Shown: positions 44,588-53,128, counted from the stretch's first letter. The stretch is 64,000 bases of DNA from CAWJKP01 sp963843465 (GCA_963843465.1 CAWJKP010000001.1:1-64000); one strand, 5' to 3'. Program-made: numbers and translations. Notes: generated from the sequence alone by a model not told the origin.

Positions 44588-45945
44588 TGCGGTTGATTGG
44601 CCCCCCCATGCACGCACGCCACGATTGCGAAATGCCGGCCCCTTTGGAGCGCGGCGACTTGTCGCCGCTTTCGACCGGTGTCCAGCGCCCCTGCGAATCG
44701 AAAGCGGCGACAAGTCGCCGCACTCCAAGGCTGGCGACCTTCGTGCTGCTCGCTTTGTCGCTGGCCAACGATCGCCCTGCGGCCGCGCACGACCTGGGCG
44801 TGGCCCGGGTCGAGCTGCGGGAGAAGGAGGGCGGGCGCTATGAAATGGACGTAGCCGTTCACGCCGGCCCGGAGTTTGTGGGGCAGCGGCTGGAACTGCC
44901 CGCCCGCTGCACGCTGGAAGGCCCGCCCTCGGTCCTCCGCCGGCCGGGGGTTGTGGTGCTGCACTTCAGGTTTACCTGTGCCGGCCGGCCGCTGGGCCCT
45001 GGCGACGTGCTGCGTTTGCCCTGGAAACGCGAAGGGGCCTTCGTGGCCGCACGCTGGCGCGACGGCGCCACGCGGTCCCGGTTTTTCGGCAGCGATCCGA
45101 ACTCGCCGGGCGAGGCGGGGATCCCTATCGCCATCGACGAGCTGCGAAGCCAGCCCCTCGGGCCGGCGGACGTGGCAAGGCGCTACTTCCTCCTGGGCGT
45201 TGGACACATCCTCACTGGCTGGGACCACCTGGCCTTCGTCTTCTGCCTCTGCCTGTTGGCCCGAGGCTGGCGTTTGCTCGGCTTGGTGACCGGGTTCACG
45301 CTGGGGCACTCCCTGTCGCTGGCCCTGGCCGCGTTCGACGTCGTTCGCCTGCCCTCGCCGCCCACCGAGGCGTGCATCGCGCTGTCGATTGCCTTCGTGG
45401 CCCGCGAGGCCCTGCTTCCGCTGGAGTCGCGACGGCAGGGAGCGGGCCTGGTGCTGGCCTTCGGGCTGCTGCACGGCCTGGGCTTCGCCGGGGCCTTGAA
45501 AGAGGTCGGCATCGGACCCGCCGAACTGCTGCTGGGACTGGCCACCTTCAACCTGGGCGTCGAGGCCGGACAGTTGATCTTCGTGGCCTGCGTGCTGACG
45601 CTCCTGGTCCTCGGCAACCGCGTCGTAACCGTTCATGGGCGTGCGCTGAATGTAGCAGGCACACGCCGTGTGCCGTCCGTCGATTCGGGCGGTGATAGCG
45701 GACGGCACACGGCGTGTGCCTGCTACATTCCGGGCCGCGAGCGCATACGCGTGCCTTACGCCGCCCTCGGACAATCGTTGGCGGCCAACGCGATCGGCAT
45801 GGCGGCAATCTTCTGGATCCTTCAGCGGATCGACCTTTTCTCGCCGCTGGCGGCGGCGCTGAGCGTGCCGATCCTGCTGACTGGGGGTGTGGTTGCATTT
45901 GGCCGCTCGGGAAGAGACAATGCGAGCTTGCTCCCGGGGGACTGA
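44587..45945 (+). CDS. HupE/UreJ-like membrane protein with two palindromic inserts
   Basis: 452 residues from ATG 44587, which overlaps the isomerase stop. Motifs of the HupE/UreJ_2 group are present in order: GVGHILTGWDHLAFVFCLCL, FTLGHSLSLALA, FGLLHGLGFAGAL and FNLGVEAGQL. About six membrane helices follow a soluble N-terminal domain of about 150 residues. HupE/UreJ relatives handle nickel or related metals; for this subgroup the substrate is not known, and I make no claim. Two palindromes are read through. One (44646-44726) lies between the ATG and the signal-like helix ATFVLLALSLANDRPAAAHD. The other (45648-45730) adds about 28 residues between helices. An initiation codon later than 44587 is possible, but none is better placed. 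Confidence 0.8.
   Translation: MRLIGPPMHARHDCEMPAPLERGDLSPLSTGVQRPCESKAATSRRTPRLATFVLLALSLANDRPAAAHDLGVARVELREKEGGRYEMDVAVHAGPEFVGQRLELPARCTLEGPPSVLRRPGVVVLHFRFTCAGRPLGPGDVLRLPWKREGAFVAARWRDGATRSRFFGSDPNSPGEAGIPIAIDELRSQPLGPADVARRYFLLGVGHILTGWDHLAFVFCLCLLARGWRLLGLVTGFTLGHSLSLALAAFDVVRLPSPPTEACIALSIAFVAREALLPLESRRQGAGLVLAFGLLHGLGFAGALKEVGIGPAELLLGLATFNLGVEAGQLIFVACVLTLLVLGNRVVTVHGRALNVAGTRRVPSVDSGGDSGRHTACACYIPGRERIRVPYAALGQSLAANAIGMAAIFWILQRIDLFSPLAAALSVPILLTGGVVAFGRSGRDNASLLPGD
44646..44726. repeat. Palindromic element in the 5' end of the HupE-like gene
   Basis: GGAGCGCGGCGACTTGTCGC and its inverse GCGACAAGTCGCCGCACTCC bound an 81-bp element. The open frame passes through it, giving LERGDLSPLSTG ... 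SKAATSRRTP. Confidence 0.85.
45648..45730. repeat. Palindromic element inside the HupE-like gene
   Basis: GAATGTAGCAGGCACACGCC recurs inverted as GGCGTGTGCCTGCTACATTC. The 83-bp element is in frame and translates to NVAGTRRVPSVDSGG ... HTACACYI. Confidence 0.88.
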
Positions 45946-45948
45946 AAC

Positions 45949-46797
45949 GTGTGCAATTCGTCGCTTCTGCAACCGATTCTGGCCATGCTGGGCCATCCCG
46001 TGGCGGGTAATCCCACCCAGTTCATGTTCGAGAAGGCCTTCGCCCACCACGAGCTCGACTGGCGCTACCTTTCCCTGGACGTGCTGCCGGAGGACCTGGC
46101 CAACGCCGTCCGCGGCATGAGGGCCCTGGGCTTCCACGGCGGCAATTGTGCCGAGCCGCACAAGCGGGCCGTGCTGCTGCACCTGGACCGCAACACCGAG
46201 GCCGCCGAGCTCTCCGGCAGCGTCAACTGCATCCTCCTCGAGGACCGCCAGCTCGTGGGCGAGAACACCGAAGGCAAGTCGCTCCTGGCGGCCGTGCGGC
46301 GGCGGATCGATCCGGCCGGCAAGCGGGTCGTGATCCTCGGGGCCGGACACGTCGCCCGGGCGATCGGCGTCGAGCTGGCTTGGGCCAAGGCCGGACCGAT
46401 CACGATCGTCAACCGCAGCGAGCCGGCGGGCCGGCAGTTCGCCGAGCTGTTGACCAACCGCCTGCGGGCCTCGGCCAGCTTTACTCCCTGGGCGGGCGAC
46501 TACGCGGTCCCGCCCGAGACCGACCTCTTGATCCATGCCACCCCGATCGGCGGCGGTGAAAACGACCGGGTGCCGGTGGGTATCGCTCAACTTCGCGCGG
46601 ACGCCCTGGTGGCCGACGTGACCCAGAATCCACCCCGCACGCGGCTGCTCGGCCAAGCCCAGGAGCATGGCTGCGGGACGATCGACGGGCTGGAAATCTT
46701 CGTCGGCCAGGCGGCGATCAGCTTCAAGCTCTGGACGGGAATCGAGCTGGACACCACCGTAATGTCAGAGGCGGTGGAGGAGTTTCTGGGGGTTTAG
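45949..46797 (+). CDS. AroE-like (shikimate dehydrogenase family) protein, divergent active site
   Basis: 282 residues from GTG 45949, three bases after the HupE-like stop. The N-terminal half resembles the AroE substrate domain (GHPVAGNPTQFMFEKAF; GGNCAEPHK keeps the catalytic Lys). It is followed by a Rossmann domain with GAGHVARAIG and NRSEPAGRQ. The canonical NTDG appears as ENTEG (catalytic Asp to Glu), and VNT is VNC. The C-terminus has VADVTQNPPRT and DGLEIFVGQA, as in AroE. It may reduce dehydroshikimate or a related keto acid with NADPH. The substitutions mean a shifted activity is possible, so I give no gene symbol. The gene is in the same tight run as the isomerase and HupE-like genes. 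Confidence 0.8.
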   Translation: MCNSSLLQPILAMLGHPVAGNPTQFMFEKAFAHHELDWRYLSLDVLPEDLANAVRGMRALGFHGGNCAEPHKRAVLLHLDRNTEAAELSGSVNCILLEDRQLVGENTEGKSLLAAVRRRIDPAGKRVVILGAGHVARAIGVELAWAKAGPITIVNRSEPAGRQFAELLTNRLRASASFTPWAGDYAVPPETDLLIHATPIGGGENDRVPVGIAQLRADALVADVTQNPPRTRLLGQAQEHGCGTIDGLEIFVGQAAISFKLWTGIELDTTVMSEAVEEFLGV

Positions 46798-46798
46798 C

Positions 46799-47977
46799 AT
46801 GCCACGGAACGCTGAAATCAAAAGTCTGTTTTACATTACTCATGTCGAAAACGTGCCGTCGATCTTGCAGCACGGCATACTGTCCCACGCAATGATGGAG
46901 TCGCGAAACCTTCGGTACACTTGCATCTACGACGCTGCGATCGTGAGCAATCGAAAGAACAAAGGGACCCCCGAGCGTGGAAGCCTTTGGGAGTACGCGA
47001 ACCTCTACTTCCAACCTCGCAACCCGATGATGTATCGGGTGAGTCACGAGAAGGCCACCAAGGATCTGGCCGTAATCGGCGTGAAGCCGGGCGTCATGCA
47101 ACTGCCGCACGTGATGATTACGGACGGAAATGCGGCAAGTAAGCCGACGCGGTTCTTCAGGGTAGCCGAGGGTCTCAAAGTCATCGAGGGGCAGTGGTCG
47201 GCGATCCAGGCGGCGTATTGGAATGATGTTGACGGCTCCAAACGCAAGATCATGGCCGAATGCCTCGTGCCAGATCAAGTCTCGCGCGAGCAAATCCATA
47301 CTGTCTTCGTGTCCGACCATGACACGAAGAAGCGAGTGGAAGGATTGATTTGTTCAGCAGCAATCCCGGCCGTCCCGCATCCGAACTTTTTCTTCAAACC
47401 ATCGTATCAGGCCAAGATCGGCGAAAACATATCGCTCGTTCAAGGAGACATGTTCTTCTCGGGCTTGCAAACATTGACCGTCAGCGTAAACCTGCAAGGG
47501 ATTATGGGCAAAGGCCTTGCGTCAAGGGCCAAGTACCAGTTTCCGGACGTGTACGTATACTATCAGGACGCTTGCCGGGCGAGACGGATCACGGCGACAA
47601 AACCGTGCCTTTACAAACGGGAGGCATCCTTTGACGAGGAATTGGCCGACCTTTCCACGCCGCTGAATACCCCCAACGCCGTCAAATGGTTCCTGCTCTT
47701 CGCCACCAAGAGAAAATGGCGGGAGAATTCCCGATTGGACGACATCGAGGGTGGGTTGATGTGGTTCCGAGACCATTTCTCCGCGGAAGGAGTGCGGTCG
47801 CTCGCACTCCCGGCGTTGGGGTGCGGATTGGGCGGCCTTGATTGGGCGAACGTTGGGCCGCTGATGTGCAAGTACCTTCATGGAATCGGAATCGACGTGG
47901 CGATCTATCTTCCCCGCGAGCGGGCGATCGAGCGGAAACTCCTGTCCGAAGCGTACTTGTTACGTGGCCAGGAATAG
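46799..47977 (+). CDS. Single-chain DarT-DarG fusion: DNA ADP-ribosyltransferase joined to macrodomain antitoxin
   Basis: 392 residues from ATG 46799, one base after the AroE-like stop. Residues 1-205 match DarT (DUF4433): FYITHVENVPSILQHGILSH at 11-30, YFQPRNPMMYRV around Arg74, and KRKIMAECLV with Glu154 as the candidate catalytic residue. DarT adds ADP-ribose to thymine bases of single-stranded DNA (family knowledge). Residues 210-385 are a DarG-type macrodomain that removes that mark: VQGDMF, VNLQGIMGKGL (Asn231), FATKRKWRENSRLDDI (Lys304 candidate catalytic) and LALPALGCGLGGLDW. No C-terminal DarT-binding domain of full DarG follows. Base composition looks lower in GC than the neighbouring genes (by eye), suggesting transfer. 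Usually DarT and DarG are separate genes; here no stop, start or frame break separates the halves. Confidence 0.85.
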   Translation: MPRNAEIKSLFYITHVENVPSILQHGILSHAMMESRNLRYTCIYDAAIVSNRKNKGTPERGSLWEYANLYFQPRNPMMYRVSHEKATKDLAVIGVKPGVMQLPHVMITDGNAASKPTRFFRVAEGLKVIEGQWSAIQAAYWNDVDGSKRKIMAECLVPDQVSREQIHTVFVSDHDTKKRVEGLICSAAIPAVPHPNFFFKPSYQAKIGENISLVQGDMFFSGLQTLTVSVNLQGIMGKGLASRAKYQFPDVYVYYQDACRARRITATKPCLYKREASFDEELADLSTPLNTPNAVKWFLLFATKRKWRENSRLDDIEGGLMWFRDHFSAEGVRSLALPALGCGLGGLDWANVGPLMCKYLHGIGIDVAIYLPRERAIERKLLSEAYLLRGQE

Positions 47978-48010
47978 AGGACTGGAACTGCCCCGTGGTG
48001 CGATGGCGCA

Positions 48011-48211
48011 TCAGAGATCCTTGAGAGTTTCCCGAGCCTTGGCCTCTTGGGCCTCTTGGGCCAGGAAACCAAGTCTTCCGGACGCGGAGTCGGCTTCGAT
48101 TTGTCGATCCCATTTCGCCCAGTCGCGCTCGAGGAACCAGCGGCGCAGTTCGGCATACTCCTCTTCCGGAAGCGCGTCGATCGCCATTTCCAGATCTTCG
48201 AGCTTGTTCAT
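48011..48211 (-). CDS. Small antitoxin-like protein without a visible partner
   Basis: 66 residues from ATG 48211. The sequence (IDALPEEEYAELRRWFLERD, then WDRQIEADSASGRLGFLAQE) resembles small acidic helical antitoxins usually encoded next to RelE/ParE-type toxins. The downstream side on this strand is occupied by the 3' end of the DarT-DarG gene, and no toxin ORF is visible. It is probably an orphan. Function is inferred only from sequence pattern. Confidence 0.6.
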   Translation of the reverse strand: MNKLEDLEMAIDALPEEEYAELRRWFLERDWAKWDRQIEADSASGRLGFLAQEAQEAKARETLKDL

Positions 48212-48248
48212 GGGCGCTCCCCAAAAGGTGTCAAGAAGCGTCGTAGTT

Positions 48249-48309
48249 GCCCCTCACCCCTACCCTCTCCCCGTAGCGGGATTCGTGAGAATTCCGGAGG
48301 GAGAGGGGG
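48249..48309. repeat. CCCTCACCC...GAGAGGGGG palindrome at the 3' end of panD
   Basis: CCCCTCACCCCTACCCTCTC and an inverted GGAGGGAGAGGGGGA bound the element, with a short inner inverted repeat. It encodes the last residues of PanD. Relatives lie at 52605-52640, 53083-53128, 57721-57763 and 57826-57866. Confidence 0.8.
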
Positions 48310-48661
48310 ACCAGGGCAGGATGCGGTTCTTCTCGTCGACCTTGACGATCTTGGGCCGCAGCCGCCGGGCCTCGGCGTCGGGCAGGGCGCAGTAGGAGAG
48401 AATGATCAACAGGTCGCCCGGCACCCCCAGCCGGGCCGCCGCGCCGTTGAGCATCACCGTGCCCGAGCCGGCCTCGGCCTCGATCACGTAGGTGACCAGC
48501 CGCGCCGTATTGCTGAGATTGAGCACGTGGACCTGCTCTCCGGGGAGCAGGTCAGCCGCTTCCAGCAGGTTGCGGTCGATGGCGATGCTCCCCTCGTAGT
48601 CCAACTCCGTGCCGGTCAGCTTGGCACGATGGATCTTGGACTTGAGCATGAAGCGTTGCAC
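48260..48661 (-). CDS. panD: Aspartate 1-decarboxylase precursor
   Basis: 133 residues from ATG 48661. It decarboxylates L-aspartate to beta-alanine for pantothenate and CoA. The self-cleavage site Gly24-Ser25 lies in YEGSIAID, where Ser25 becomes the pyruvoyl group. QRFMLKSKIHRAKLTGTELDY, LNGAAARLGVPGDLLIILSY and PKIVKVDEKN are typical. The core ends near residue 115; the last residues (SPSPSGILTNPATGRG) come from a dispersed palindrome and are not part of the family. The gene starts ten bases after the protease stop codon, so the two are probably one transcript. Confidence 0.93.
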   Translation of the reverse strand: MQRFMLKSKIHRAKLTGTELDYEGSIAIDRNLLEAADLLPGEQVHVLNLSNTARLVTYVIEAEAGSGTVMLNGAAARLGVPGDLLIILSYCALPDAEARRLRPKIVKVDEKNRILPWSPSPSGILTNPATGRG

Positions 48662-48671
48662 CGGGGAGCTC

Positions 48672-50824
48672 CTACTTGGCGTTCCAGGCGACCAGGCCGG
48701 GCTGGAGGTAGTCGCCGGTGATGGCGAGGACCTCCTTGAGATAAAAGTTGAGCTTGATCCCCGGCTGGCTGGGATCGTTCAACTCTTCGATTTCCTTCTG
48801 CTCCTCCTTGTCGGCGTTCAGATCGGCCCGCTCGGCCATGAACTTCGCCTCGTTGAGCGTGACGGTCTTCTTCTCCTTCTGGGCCAGGTAGCGGTCGATG
48901 TTCTTCAGTACCTTCTTGAAATCGTCGGAGGCCTGCCGCCGCTGGTCGGAGAGGCTTTGCAGCCGGGCGGCGATGTTCTTGTCGACGTAGCCCGCCTTCT
49001 GGAAAGGCTGGGGGGCTACCTGGTCGAACGCGACCGGGTACTCCAGGTCCGACTCGCCCACGTCCAGGTGCGAAGTGAGCGAGGGGATCTCCACGTCGGC
49101 CAGCACGCCCCGCTTCTGCGTGCTCTCGCCGTGCGGCCGGTAGAACTGCTGCATGGTGATCTTCAGCGCGCCGAGCTTCTTGGCGTTGGGCACGCGGAAC
49201 AAGGTCGGGCCGAGCTCCATCAGGCTCTGCACCGTGCCCTTGCCGTGCGTGGCGTGGTCGCCGACGATCAGGCCGCGGTGGTAATCCTGGATCGCGCCGG
49301 CGAGGATTTCGCTGGCCGACGCGCTGAACTTGCTGATCAGCACCAGCATCGGGCCTTTCCAGACCGCGCCGGTCTGGACGTCCTGGTAGGGCTGGACCTG
49401 CCCGTCGGCATCCTTGACCTGCACCACCGGCCCGGCCTCGATGAAGAGGCCGGTCAGGTTGATCGCCTCTTGCAGCGAGCCGCCGCCGTTGCTGCGAAGG
49501 TCCAGGACCATTGCGTCCACGCCCTGGGCGTTGAAGTCCTCGAGGATCTTCTTAACGTCGCGGGTGGTGCTGCGGAAATTGGGGTCGCCGTTGCGGGCGG
49601 CGTTCATGTCCATGTAGAAGCTGGGCAGATCGATCACGCCGATCTTGTAGGGCTGGCCGTTGGGCTTCGCGCCGACGGGAAACACCCGATCACGCGCCGG
49701 CTGGCGCGGATCGCCGATGCCGAGCTCCCCGTTGGGCGTGCGGCCGACCTCGAACACCACGGCATTCGCCGCGCTGTCCTTCAACTCGATCTTGTCCCGG
49801 GTGATGGCGATCCTTTTGCGACCGCCGCCGACGGCCGGGATGACTTCCAAGCGGACCACGGTGCCGCGCTTGCCGCGGATCAGCTTGACAACGTCGGAAA
49901 GCTTCATGTCGACGACGTCCTCATAGGGCCCTTCGGGACCCTGCCCCACGCCCACCACCTTGTCTTTGGCCTTGAGGTGGCCCTCCTTCTCGGCGGCGCC
50001 GCCGGGAATGACCTTGTTGACCACCGTGTAGCCGTCCTCGGATTGCAGGGCGGCGCCGATGCCTTCCAGCTCGAGCCTCATCTGGATGTCGAAGTTGTCC
50101 AGCGTGCTGGGGGACATGTAGTCGGTGTGCGGATCGAAGGCCGTGGTGAAGGAGTTCAGATACATCTCCAGCAGCTCGTCGCTGTCGGTCTGGTGCATGC
50201 GGCGGGCGAAGCTGTGGTAGCGGCGGGTAAGCTTGTCGATCGCCGCCTGGCCGGTGATTCCGTTGGGGTTCTCCTTGCCCGTGTCGACTTTCAGCACCAA
50301 CAAGTCGTACTTGACCCGCTTGCGCCACTTGTCGCGGACTTCCGTCTCGGTCTTGGCATAAGTCGTGGCGTCGGCATTGACGGTCATCTCCTCGTCGACG
50401 CTGAAGTCCTGGGGCTGTTTCAACAGCGCGTCGACCAGGGCCACCCGTTCGTCGATCCGCGCCAGAAAGGTCTTGAAGACCGTGTAGCCAAAGGTGATGT
50501 CCCCCCGTTTGACTTGCTCGGACAGATCGTTTTGCCGGAGGCGGAAGGCGTCAACGTCCGCCTGGGTGAAGTAAACCTTCATCGGGTCCAGGCTCTTGAG
50601 GTAGCTCTTCAGGGCGCGGCGGACATCTCCTCGTCCAGGGGGTGTCGGGAAAGGTGGTCGCGAGGCAAGAGCATGGCGACCAACTGCGCGATCTGTCGAT
50701 CGGTGGCCGTGGGGGTTGCAGGCTCCCCCGATGCCGGCAGATAGAGGCTCGCCACGACGAGCAAGACGAGCAGGGCACCCAACAAACGCACGCGGTTGAA
50801 CAAAACGTGGGACAATTTCATCAC
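48672..50824 (-). CDS. prc: C-terminal (tail-specific) processing protease, S41 family (one frame break)
   Basis: Start ATG 50824 gives a signal helix (LLGALLVLLVVASLYLPASG). An N-terminal domain (VYFTQADVDAFR, VKRGDITFGYTVF) is followed by a PDZ domain (GIGAALQSEDGYTVVNKVIP). The S41 core has IGVIDLPSFYMDM, VLDLRSNGGGSLQEA, the nucleophile Ser in KFSASASEILAGAIQ (near residue 500) and the Lys in HGKGTVQ. A C-terminal region typical of the Tsp/Prc group follows (VAFDQVAPQPFQKAGYVD). The length is about 717 residues. The frame slips near 50618, between DEEMSA and RALKSYLKSL; an alternative in-frame upstream extension exists but has no signal peptide. The protease degrades misfolded or tagged periplasmic proteins (family knowledge). 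Confidence 0.9.
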
Positions 50825-50982
50825 TCGCCCTCAGAACGCGTAAATTTTGGAAAAAACCCCTAACCTCCACAATCCGCAAGACCTCTTACCATCGTACCCG
50901 CAAAGGCTCCCGGCAACAAGATCGACGCCGGAGGGGCACAGCCAACGACCCGACCGGGGCGACGCACAAGTCCGGCGATGCG

Positions 50983-51247
50983 TAGGGTGGGACAAGGCCG
51001 CCTTGGCGGCCGCCGGCCCACCAGAAGTGGTTAGTGGCTAGTGGTCAGAGGCTAGTGGTCAGAGGCCAGCGGAGAGGGCAAAATTGGCTGGCTGGCGGTC
51101 GGCAAGGCGGATTGTACCACCCAGCACTGCACCACTAGCCACTGACCACTAGCCACTGAACACTAGCCACTGAACACTAGCCACTGAACACTAACCACCC
51201 TCCCTTGGTGGGCCGGCGCTCGCCTCCGCGAGCTTGTCCCACCCTAC
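50983..51247. repeat. Nested inverted-repeat block between prc and the propeller gene
   Basis: GTAGGGTGGGACAAGG (50983) and its inverse ending CCCACCCTAC (51247) form the outer arms. Inside, GGTTAGTGGCTAGTGGTCAG (about 51029-51048, then repeated) faces repeated CACTAGCCACTGAACACTAG units (about 51130-51195). The inter-gene region 50825-51348 has no ORF worth calling. Confidence 0.82.
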
Positions 51248-51348
51248 CTCTCGACCCACGGGTCGAGTAGAATCCGGCGCGGACGGCTGATTTCGATCCG
51301 TGTAGACGATCCCAGTCTGGCCGGCGGGGCTAACAGGAATTGTAAGCC

Positions 51349-52632
51349 ATGTTGTACGACGTGGGTCCTCTTCGCCCGGCCCTGGTCGCCGTGGCCCTGG
51401 TGCTAGCGGCGGGCGGGCCGGCTGCCGGCCAGCAGTGGACGCGGTTCCGCGGACCCAACGGCTCGGGGGTAAGCCCGGATGCGAAGCTGCCCGTCACCTG
51501 GTCGGAGAAGGATTACCGCTGGAAGGTCGCACTGCCGGGTGCGGGACATTCGTCGCCGGTCATTTGGGGCCGCCGGATCTTCGTGACCTCGGGCTCGGAG
51601 GAGGATGGCCGGCAGATCGTCCAGTGTCTCGAAGCTGGCGACGGCAGCCTGAAATGGCAGCGGGAGCTGCCGGCGGGGAAGTACCACCGGAATGAGTTGA
51701 ACAGCTACGCTTCGTCGACCCCGGCGGTCGATGCCGCAAGGCTTTACGTGAGTTGGCTTGCGGCCGGCAAGTACCTGATTGCCGCCTTGGACCAGGCCGA
51801 CGGCCGCGAGGTCTGGCGACGGGATCTGGGCCCGTTTGCCGCCCAGCATGGTTTCGGGGCCTCGCCGATCGTGGTGGGCGAGTTGGTGGTCGTGCCCAAC
51901 GAGCAGGACGGCCCGTCGAGCATCGTGGCTTTGGATTGCCGCGCGGGCAAGGTCCGCTGGACACAACCGCGGAGGACCGAAAAGGCGGCTTATTCGACCC
52001 CCTGCGTACTCTACCAGACAGGAGGCAAGGGCACGCAACTGATCGCCTCCAGTTGGGCACATGGCGTCTGCGGACTCGATCTGGAGACCGGAAAGACGCT
52101 TTGGGAGCTGCCAGTCTTTCGGTTTCGCGTGGTCGGCTCGCCGGTGATCGCCGCCTACGGAGGACTCATCGTAGCCCAAGCCGGGGAGGGCGGCGTAGGC
52201 AAGCAATGCGTGGTGGTTCGGCCCGGGGAGCCGGCCAAGGGCATCGAGCCCAAGCTGGTCTATGAGGTCAGCGGGCCGACCCCTTATGTTCCCACGCCGG
52301 TGGGCAAGGGCACGCTCCTCTTTCTCTGGGGTGACAGCGGCATCGTTAGTTGCCTGGATGCCCCAACCGGCAAGCTCCACTGGCGCGAGCGTGTGGGCGG
52401 AAGCTACTTCAGTTCTCCGGTGCGGGTGGGCGACCGCCTGTACAACGTGGCCCGTGACGGCCGGGTCGTGGTGCTGGCCGCCTCGGCCGCCTTCGCCAAG
52501 CTCGGCGAATCGGCTCTCGGCGAGCCCTCGCACTCCACTCCCGCCGTTGCTGACGGCGTGATCTATTTCCGCACGGTGCGGCACCTGATGGCACTTGGTG
52601 CGCCATCCCCCTCTCGCTCTGGGGGAGGGTAG
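51349..52632 (+). CDS. Secreted PQQ-type beta-propeller protein
   Basis: 427 residues from ATG 51349 with a signal peptide (ALVAVALVLAAGGPAAG). Repeats of the pyrrolo-quinoline-quinone or BamB-like beta-propeller blades are visible: GDGSLKWQRELP, ADGREVWRRDLG, RAGKVRWTQP, ETGKTLWELPV and PTGKLHWRERVGG. The opening WTRFRGPNGSGVS is common in planctomycete propeller proteins. No cofactor-binding or catalytic residues are evident, so a binding or scaffold role outside the cytoplasm is more likely than dehydrogenase activity (inference). The final residues (PSPSRSGGG) and the stop codon come from a dispersed palindrome. Confidence 0.85.
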   Translation: MLYDVGPLRPALVAVALVLAAGGPAAGQQWTRFRGPNGSGVSPDAKLPVTWSEKDYRWKVALPGAGHSSPVIWGRRIFVTSGSEEDGRQIVQCLEAGDGSLKWQRELPAGKYHRNELNSYASSTPAVDAARLYVSWLAAGKYLIAALDQADGREVWRRDLGPFAAQHGFGASPIVVGELVVVPNEQDGPSSIVALDCRAGKVRWTQPRRTEKAAYSTPCVLYQTGGKGTQLIASSWAHGVCGLDLETGKTLWELPVFRFRVVGSPVIAAYGGLIVAQAGEGGVGKQCVVVRPGEPAKGIEPKLVYEVSGPTPYVPTPVGKGTLLFLWGDSGIVSCLDAPTGKLHWRERVGGSYFSSPVRVGDRLYNVARDGRVVVLAASAAFAKLGESALGEPSHSTPAVADGVIYFRTVRHLMALGAPSPSRSGGG

Positions 52633-52640
52633 GGGTGCGC
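52605..52640. repeat. Short copy of the CCCTC...GAGGG palindrome at the propeller gene stop
   Basis: CCCCCTCTCGCTCTGGGGGA with GGGTAGGGGTG is a shortened relative of the element at 48249-48309. It contains the TAG stop of the propeller gene (52630-52632). Confidence 0.7.
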
Positions 52641-52724
52641 CGCCCTTCGAAGGCGTCGGCGACGGTGGTATAATGACCCTTGAGGTCAAACACAGGCAAC
52701 ATTGCCTTCTTGAAGGGCGATACG

Positions 52725-52946
52725 ATGAATGCCGAAACCGTGCGGGAATTCCTAACCCGGCAACCGTTCCAACCACTGCAAATACACTTGTCGAACGGCG
52801 AAGTTCACCAGGTTCGTCATCCTGAATTCGCCATGCTCCTCAGGTCCACATTGGTTATCGGCATCCCGGATTCAGACCGGGTGATTTGCTGCGCGTTGCT
52901 CCACATTGCCAGCATCGAGCGAATGCCGACAACGCAACCCGCCTGA
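52725..52946 (+). CDS. Small conserved hypothetical protein
   Basis: 73 residues from ATG 52725, preceded by GAAGGG at 52712-52717. An in-frame upstream start (52680) has no ribosome site. The sequence (MNAETVREFLTRQPFQPLQI, HLSNGEVHQVRHPEFAMLLR) has the look of small planctomycete proteins with one beta-rich domain. I cannot assign a function. It is flanked downstream by a palindrome. Confidence 0.7.
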   Translation: MNAETVREFLTRQPFQPLQIHLSNGEVHQVRHPEFAMLLRSTLVIGIPDSDRVICCALLHIASIERMPTTQPA

Positions 52947-52988
52947 TCGGACCACTAAGCCGTGAGAAATGCGGGGCAAGGACCCGCC

Positions 52989-53047
52989 CTTGTGGTGCAG
53001 GCGTCCCGCCTGCATTTTCCCAGGCAGGCGAGACGCCTGCACCACAA
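52989..53047. repeat. Intergenic copy of the TTGTGGTGCAGGCGTCCC palindrome
   Basis: Inverted arms of about 25 bp flank a TTTTCCCA-type loop. It belongs to the family found three times inside the rhamnosidase gene. Confidence 0.85.
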
Positions 53048-53082
53048 AAAATTCACCGCTTATTCTCTTAAAGACCCTGACG

Positions 53083-53128
53083 CCCCTTCCCCCTCACCAC
53101 ATCCCTCTCCCGGAGGGAGAGGGGGACT
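53083..53128. repeat. CCCTCACC...GGAGAGGGGG palindrome at the 3' end of tilS
   Basis: CCCCCTCACCACATCCCTCT faces GGAGGGAGAGGGGGA. It encodes the last residues (SPSPSGRGMW) and the stop of TilS on the minus strand. Confidence 0.78.

Noticed and set aside
44506..46668. A 720-residue minus frame opposite the isomerase/HupE/AroE run.
   Set aside because: Antisense shadow of three genes with clear family motifs.
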